Part shown: in pieces, positions 7,701 to 9,674 of the stretch
Numbering within the stretch: position 1 is the stretch's first letter
Layout: every line of letters starts with the position of its first letter
Source: Bacteroidales bacterium
Lineage (GTDB): Bacteria > Bacteroidota > Bacteroidia > Bacteroidales > Paludibacteraceae
Length of the DNA: 9,674 bases
Direction: 5' to 3'
Assembly: GCA_900769035.1 (NCBI GenBank)
Contig: CAAGFD010000284.1
Coordinates: 1-9,674, forward strand
Program-made: the position numbers and the translations under genes
The notes under the pieces: model-generated
What the model saw: only the letters and a program-made list of their open reading frames with translations
What the model was told of the DNA's origin: nothing
Database searches by the model: none

Positions 7701-9674
7701 TATCGGATTTGCAACATTTAAATATACCTACGTAAATAAAACACAACACGATAATTTGGTGTCAGATACAAAATACTTGACTCTATATGATGCCTATGGA
7801 AATGTAATGCAAAAAAAGAGACAACAACAGAATGGAAGAAAAATAGAATGGATTTGTTATGAAAATAATATCCTTGATAATTTTATGAGACCGATAATAC
7901 AATCATATCCTAAAAAATGCACAAACAATATTTATGACTATGAACAGATTGGTAATCATGTTATCTCTACTAATTATGATGTATTAAATCGACAGACAAG
8001 GATAACGAATCCGGATAGTACAAAGATAGAATTCGATTATGGTTTTAAAACCGATATAAGTGGTAATATTCGCTTACTTACATCATTGACGAAAGAAAAC
8101 GATAGAACTATTTTACAATTAAGGACGCCTCAAGGGTTTGATGTGGAAATACGAAATGGAGAAGATACAATTACCTCATTTTATTATAATGCAATAGGAG
8201 AATTATTGAAAACTATAGATCCTGAAGAATATGTTACAATATATAAATATGATAACTTAGGAAGAATTATAGAACGACAACAACCAGATGTAGGAATTTG
8301 CCAATGGACATACGATAAAGCAGGAAATGTTACTGAATACAAAAATAATACACTTATAAACAAAGGGCTATCAATAAAATACGACTATTCTGCAAATAGA
8401 CTGATTAAAGTAATATATCCACAAAACATATCAAATAATATAGATTATGAATATGACTCATGCGGAAGAATTCATAAACGCAGAGACCATTGTGGAACAG
8501 AAACATTCACTTATGACGCATTAGGAAATATTTCTAAATCGGAAAGAAAAATAGTATTGCCAACAGAAGCTAATTCTTACACGTTTACTACCGAATTTAT
8601 ATATGATAGCTTTGGTAAAATACAAACTATTATATATCCGGATGGAGAACAAGTTTCTTACAATTATAAGTCTGGTGGAATATTACATTCAATTGAAGGT
8701 AATAAAAACAACGTATTACATACTTACTTAGAAGGTAGAGAGTATGATGAATTTGGCAGAGTGATATTAGAAAATAATGGTAATGGAGTATTATCAACTT
8801 ATAAATATTCAGATACCAGATGTTGGATTGAAGAAATTCAACGCTCAACAACAAATGGAGTATTTCAAAAGCTGTTTTATAACTATGATGCTATCGGTAA
8901 TATATTAAAAATAGAACAATCAGCCTCTATGCAAAATGGAATGGGAGGAAGATATATCAATAATTATCAGTATAATAATTTGGACATGTTGATAAATTCT
9001 CAAGGACAAGGAATAGATAATCCTATTCATACTTATGAGGTAGTGTTAGAATACGATAAATGCGGAAGCATTGGTTTGAAGAGATTTAGTTCGGAAAATT
9101 ATAATTGTAATCTAATATATGGATATGATAATAAAAAACAGAGCCATCAACCGCGAGTAATATCAGATGAAGAAAATAGTCCACTTCAACTGTTTTGGGA
9201 TTATAATGGTAATTTATCACAGATAAATAATTGTCAAACAGGAGTATTAAGCAGCCATCTATGGGATGAAGAAAACCGGATGCAGTTGATGATACATGAC
9301 GATAGGTGTGGCTATTATGGATATGATGGCAATGGAAAAAGAGTGTATAAAATTACGGGCAATATATTTCAAGATAACATTAATGCAAGTAGTATGGATA
9401 CACATTTTGTATTTGACGATGCAATAATGTATCCGAATCCTTATATGACAGTAACATCCCAAGGTTATACCAAGCATTATTACGTTGGTAATGATATTAT
9501 AGCCACATCAATGGGTACTGGAGGATTTGATGAAGTTTCTACACTAACAATCAAGCCTTTACAATCGGATCATGAGGAGATAATAGTAAAACAATTTCAA
9601 GATCTACTACAAGAAAGATATCCTTTTGGGTATGAATTGGAAGAAAAGCAAGAAACCAAAGAGCTTTTTACGGA
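1624..9674 (+). CDS. SpvB-VCBS-RHS giant protein (TcB-TcC-like), 3' partial
   Basis: The frame is open from ATG 1624 to the right edge (2683 full codons, no stop), so the C-terminus is missing. It starts 5 bases after the previous stop with no Shine-Dalgarno site. Domains in order: signal peptide (residues 1-31, KDLFRKQ then VILLYSIIIF, likely cut FS/QD, no lipobox cysteine); a beta-rich lead-in (40-205); SpvB/TcaC N-terminal domain (about 209-410); two VCBS-like motifs (649, 730); a beta-rich insertion (740-1347); four more VCBS-like motifs (1348, 1438, 1530, 1619); a TcdB-middle-like segment (about 1660-1760, with FERTYYGY); and RHS/YD repeats (about 1900-2575). The final stretch KHYYVGNDIIAT is where Bacteroidota homologues lead into the RHS core, so the core, its self-cleavage site and the variable tip should lie just outside. 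In Tc toxins, TcB and TcC form a hollow cocoon enclosing a cytotoxic C-terminus. Here both parts are fused in one chain. A toxin role is inference, since some such proteins may be surface or gliding-related. Base composition resembles the upstream gene, with no sign of separate transfer. Confidence 0.94.
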   Translation, partial: MKAHTLIKDLFRKQVILLYSIIIFTTPYIFSQDNKSYVVLDKVETTTVLPLKQYQPFKYSQGFFSLDVDTLSTKYDLQIELTALPQTKKSIMPGNMVNITGENYSSYRLKPNGTHFQNSIKITIPYNPALLPIGYGAEDIHTYFYSEDKKQWIVLKRVEIDTIKHTITSLTDHFTDFANAVIKIPELPESKAFVSTTTVEVKDPNPNQGIPMIQIPEPNNFATVNIQYPLSMPPTRNSLHPDVSLLYNNEQINNITGVGWTLVTPMVTIDTKWGVPRYDPIYETEQYLIDGESVIIYSESNPALLLPHQSENYINRIASSVQFKYRDRKIQNYVIRHGNNPTNYWWSVTDLQGTTTYYGCRYNYKNPTTSTIDENSIIRTNNGCIAQWAITARIDKFGNYIEYYNENTENTIYLSRIEYTGNYNTGLQPIYKIKFSYKNRDDIITNGRLGVFQKINKLLCNIIVQYNHFNENNKDLNENLHGYLLCYEQPNVKTQFKSRLSSIVKLDSIYDVNTSNLCSLSPLINGNIERNQEITQIYLSKAEKEGDTATYQTISTMVNKPYGQNGISCSVTRFKYFDAPTVDSMFSNTPISISGKQKDYLSINNSNSWSIGGTATVGFGADIVTTSVSAGGNYSYEYSKGNLKSMMMDIDGDGLPDVVYEDHNTVKYCKLIKNGNQYYFNSPQIVEGITKLSEEVTHTHHLGLQLSLYYINASYTRPISDTFVGTYFVDMNGDGLPDFANNGNIYINTLKNGIPTFVEADSLYVINNSSSCRRVIRTGNVDENLECKIIEYPVDTIPLTEFYPIANDPFLSDNGIIEDYMLPEVPISILMTDTIKEDIIGEVPVGKKIVSQNNKRNRITSTINTNSVDINRINANYIYKIEGDNIIGYNTEIVCEKEDNIPNIETVRVWVSPGNGIVSLNSKIHLIEDTTYTRQQSVSVDGVKYYIQHTKVDHTSGYRMYSAMNSIVYSENILSNDYTEHNRFLTLNVEQGDIIFFRLSSQNSHDYDNTEWTQTIQFTTDNALQTEYSSSRDFLCYGNQIFQADSTGNIKVSIKYTNNTTTDVYLKCFYNNVIDTTITISTNITDTIEYYRTINQPKDSISFKVNYTGTEPCWSELHITSTVYFDTEIKSEYGNIIRDTLVYHPDVRLPASKLDGLDSVYYQLFGPLHKGWGYMAYQNQNNDSIIILDSLFNSRLLSASLMPQEISSTNIDTTDIASIENQINDLFTNNNLFNPIGNNYWIPIIADNQTEQWIPYGNIGAIGKTNQSNAQKQVLTDESQTGSMYDSYFVKTLHDSQPAKIIRKHTKSKQHAISLGSSFLVSPKKETSIQCGISYSCGSYTLKSDVLDMNGDGFPDFVGIDGIQYTFPWGGIGRLQKVNQHSTFTSKLSSFGNSFSASPSMMKKEQGTEIKKTKYSLQGGAGISSGHGKTEGEITYIDINGDGLPDKINNSSNTVCFNLGYSFTAPVIYNGIKSTKSRSWNIDPSTEIDCQLQSITKLSERNSYSLKQMSISGGLDVSISSNSIKRDFIDINGDGYPDIVELKNDTVNIYLNKGYEIEEECSILNSSITKISEDIAIYINTHLGITAGFTFCGSFKFNAGVHSTYSGSIESGTSSDFMDINGDGLPDYVISDNKNNRLLVYLNKTNKTNLLNKIINPTQEIIELDYTLSDVNQNKKERNWQLTQITEYQPSDYKNSQEKSFIEIEYSDPYYDNFERTYYGYSNVITEYNKEKFIIEKFENKNYLNAGEKTEDWLLDRQYKPIIRHKIGKEYKHATTGTSITNLCDDANIQEAQSGYWTYYYEGEDAPQIITYYSIEYDSIHNMIRYEDKGDTAVVGDEYVQIITYLPTTSKNQISLPKTEIIKDHTGKILRSSSINYDTNGSPKQIVFHNQTNNTDAITSFEYDNYGNIILLAKPENINGERAFTSYDYDPVCAMYPQKISDEFELNTEIYYDYRFGLPIKKIDVAGNTLLYKYDYMGRLTNVLMPNEITDNYPYTIKYDYYNVNHELKLQEDFLLENNIYQQQPSIGFATFKYTYVNKTQHDNLVSDTKYLTLYDAYGNVMQKKRQQQNGRKIEWICYENNILDNFMRPIIQSYPKKCTNNIYDYEQIGNHVISTNYDVLNRQTRITNPDSTKIEFDYGFKTDISGNIRLLTSLTKENDRTILQLRTPQGFDVEIRNGEDTITSFYYNAIGELLKTIDPEEYVTIYKYDNLGRIIERQQPDVGICQWTYDKAGNVTEYKNNTLINKGLSIKYDYSANRLIKVIYPQNISNNIDYEYDSCGRIHKRRDHCGTETFTYDALGNISKSERKIVLPTEANSYTFTTEFIYDSFGKIQTIIYPDGEQVSYNYKSGGILHSIEGNKNNVLHTYLEGREYDEFGRVILENNGNGVLSTYKYSDTRCWIEEIQRSTTNGVFQKLFYNYDAIGNILKIEQSASMQNGMGGRYINNYQYNNLDMLINSQGQGIDNPIHTYEVVLEYDKCGSIGLKRFSSENYNCNLIYGYDNKKQSHQPRVISDEENSPLQLFWDYNGNLSQINNCQTGVLSSHLWDEENRMQLMIHDDRCGYYGYDGNGKRVYKITGNIFQDNINASSMDTHFVFDDAIMYPNPYMTVTSQGYTKHYYVGNDIIATSMGTGGFDEVSTLTIKPLQSDHEEIIVKQFQDLLQERYPFGYELEEKQETKELFT
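2248..2853 (+). other. SpvB/TcaC N-terminal domain
   Basis: Residues 209-410 carry the family landmarks in order: a VNIQYPLSMPPTRNSLHPDVSL strand block (224-244, the counterpart of the usual PxPxGRxGLxPxLxLxY), GVGWTL (257-262), WGVPRYD (273-279), YLIDGE (287-292), IRHGNNPTNYWW (335-346) followed by SVTDLQGT, and DKFGNYIEY (395-403). In TcB this domain begins the beta-propeller that docks to the TcA pore. No TcA-like gene is visible here. The landmarks are seen directly and the domain name comes from family knowledge. Confidence 0.85.
3568..3837 (+). repeat. VCBS/FG-GAP-like motifs 1 and 2
   Basis: Motif 1 is DIDGDGLPD at residues 649-657 and motif 2 is DMNGDGLPD at 730-738, 81 residues apart. 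The alternating Asp/Asn residues are the calcium-binding loop typical of VCBS/FG-GAP propeller blades. Between them lies ITKLSEEV (689-696), a blade-linked motif that recurs further on. Motif 2 is followed by NNGNIYINTLKNGIPTF, the edge of this propeller half before the long insertion. Confidence 0.85.
4342..4683 (+). other. Inserted beta-sandwich-like domain
   Basis: Residues 907-1020 begin with VRVWVSPGNGIVSL and end with GDIIFFRLSSQ and WTQTIQF. The pattern resembles the jelly-roll domain (VRxWxAPxxGxVxxxG...KGDxxYFRV) that sits in the same place in other Bacteroidota SpvB-RHS proteins, where it looks like a carbohydrate-binding type of fold. That match is from memory of the family. No ligand residues can be assigned. 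It is the best-defined part of the 740-1347 insertion between VCBS motifs 2 and 3. Confidence 0.5.
5665..6504 (+). repeat. VCBS/FG-GAP-like motifs 3 to 6
   Basis: Four calcium-loop motifs follow at nearly constant spacing: DMNGDGFPD (residues 1348-1356), DINGDGLPD (1438-1446), DINGDGYPD (1530-1538) and DINGDGLPD (1619-1627), which are 90, 92 and 89 residues apart. ITKLSE at 1495-1500 and ITKISE at 1568-1573 each precede the next motif by 35-51 residues. This shows that the repeating unit is a whole blade of about 90 residues and not just the loop. Together with motifs 1 and 2 they would form the propeller of a TcB-like shell. Confidence 0.85.
7321..9348 (+). repeat. RHS/YD-repeat region
   Basis: Residues about 1900-2575 contain many YD-type units, for example FEYDNYGNI (1902), YKYDYMGRL (1992), IYKYDNLGRI (2206), WTYDKAGNV (2229), YEYDSCGRI (2276), FTYDALGNI (2296), FIYDSFGKI (2326), REYDEFGRV (2373), NYDAIGNIL (2420) and YGYDGNGKRVY (2565). 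These tyrosine-aspartate strands spiral into the hollow shell of RHS and TcC proteins. The last units, LWDEENRMQ and YGYDGNGKRVY, are the typical final repeats before the conserved core. The repeat sequence is diverged at DNA level, so there is no direct-repeat instability to expect. Confidence 0.9.

Noticed and set aside
2014..9477. Several antisense open frames of 60-96 codons, for example 2014-2304, 4139-4423 and 5760-5963
   Set aside because: All lie opposite the giant protein, whose forward frame has clear domains throughout. Their Tyr/Ile/Cys-rich translations are typical shadows of AT-rich coding DNA.
1..9674. Insertion sequence, CRISPR array, tRNA or rRNA
   Set aside because: No transposase motif, regular short repeat-spacer pattern or cloverleaf was seen on reading. 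The window is almost entirely two coding genes.

Overview
The window looks like Bacteroidota DNA. It is very AT-rich, the first gene ends in a type IX secretion system (T9SS) sorting domain, the promoter upstream matches the Bacteroidota -33/-7 pattern (TTTG/TAnnTTTG), and neither gene has a Shine-Dalgarno site. The ordinal placement (Bacteroidales or Flavobacteriales) cannot be fixed from this sequence.

Layout: bases 1-337 are non-coding or at most carry the first codons of a divergent gene. They hold a good promoter for the right-hand genes, a plausible divergent promoter pointing left, and two short AT-rich or palindromic elements. Bases 338-1618 encode a 426-residue secreted protein with a LamG-like region, the SYLA(I/M)KYG...GIG(N/R)D domain of Bacteroidota surface proteins, and a C-terminal T9SS sorting domain. 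After only 5 bases, a giant reading frame starts at 1624 and stays open through the right edge (2683 codons visible, no stop). Read through, it is a Sec-exported protein with an SpvB/TcaC N-terminal domain, six D-x-(D/N)-G-D-G-x-P-D VCBS/FG-GAP-like propeller motifs split 2+4 by a roughly 600-residue insertion, a TcdB-middle-like segment, and a long RHS/YD-repeat region. This is the fused TcB-TcC-like (SpvB-RHS) polymorphic toxin or cell-surface architecture. The window stops just before the point where the conserved RHS core and the variable C-terminal tip are expected.

Working together (inference): the two genes are almost certainly co-transcribed from the promoter at about 289-320 and translationally close. 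A T9SS-anchored surface protein paired with a Sec-exported RHS cocoon protein suggests a cell-surface effector or contact system in which the first protein could act as surface partner or adhesin. The active tip and any immunity gene lie outside the window, so the activity cannot be stated.
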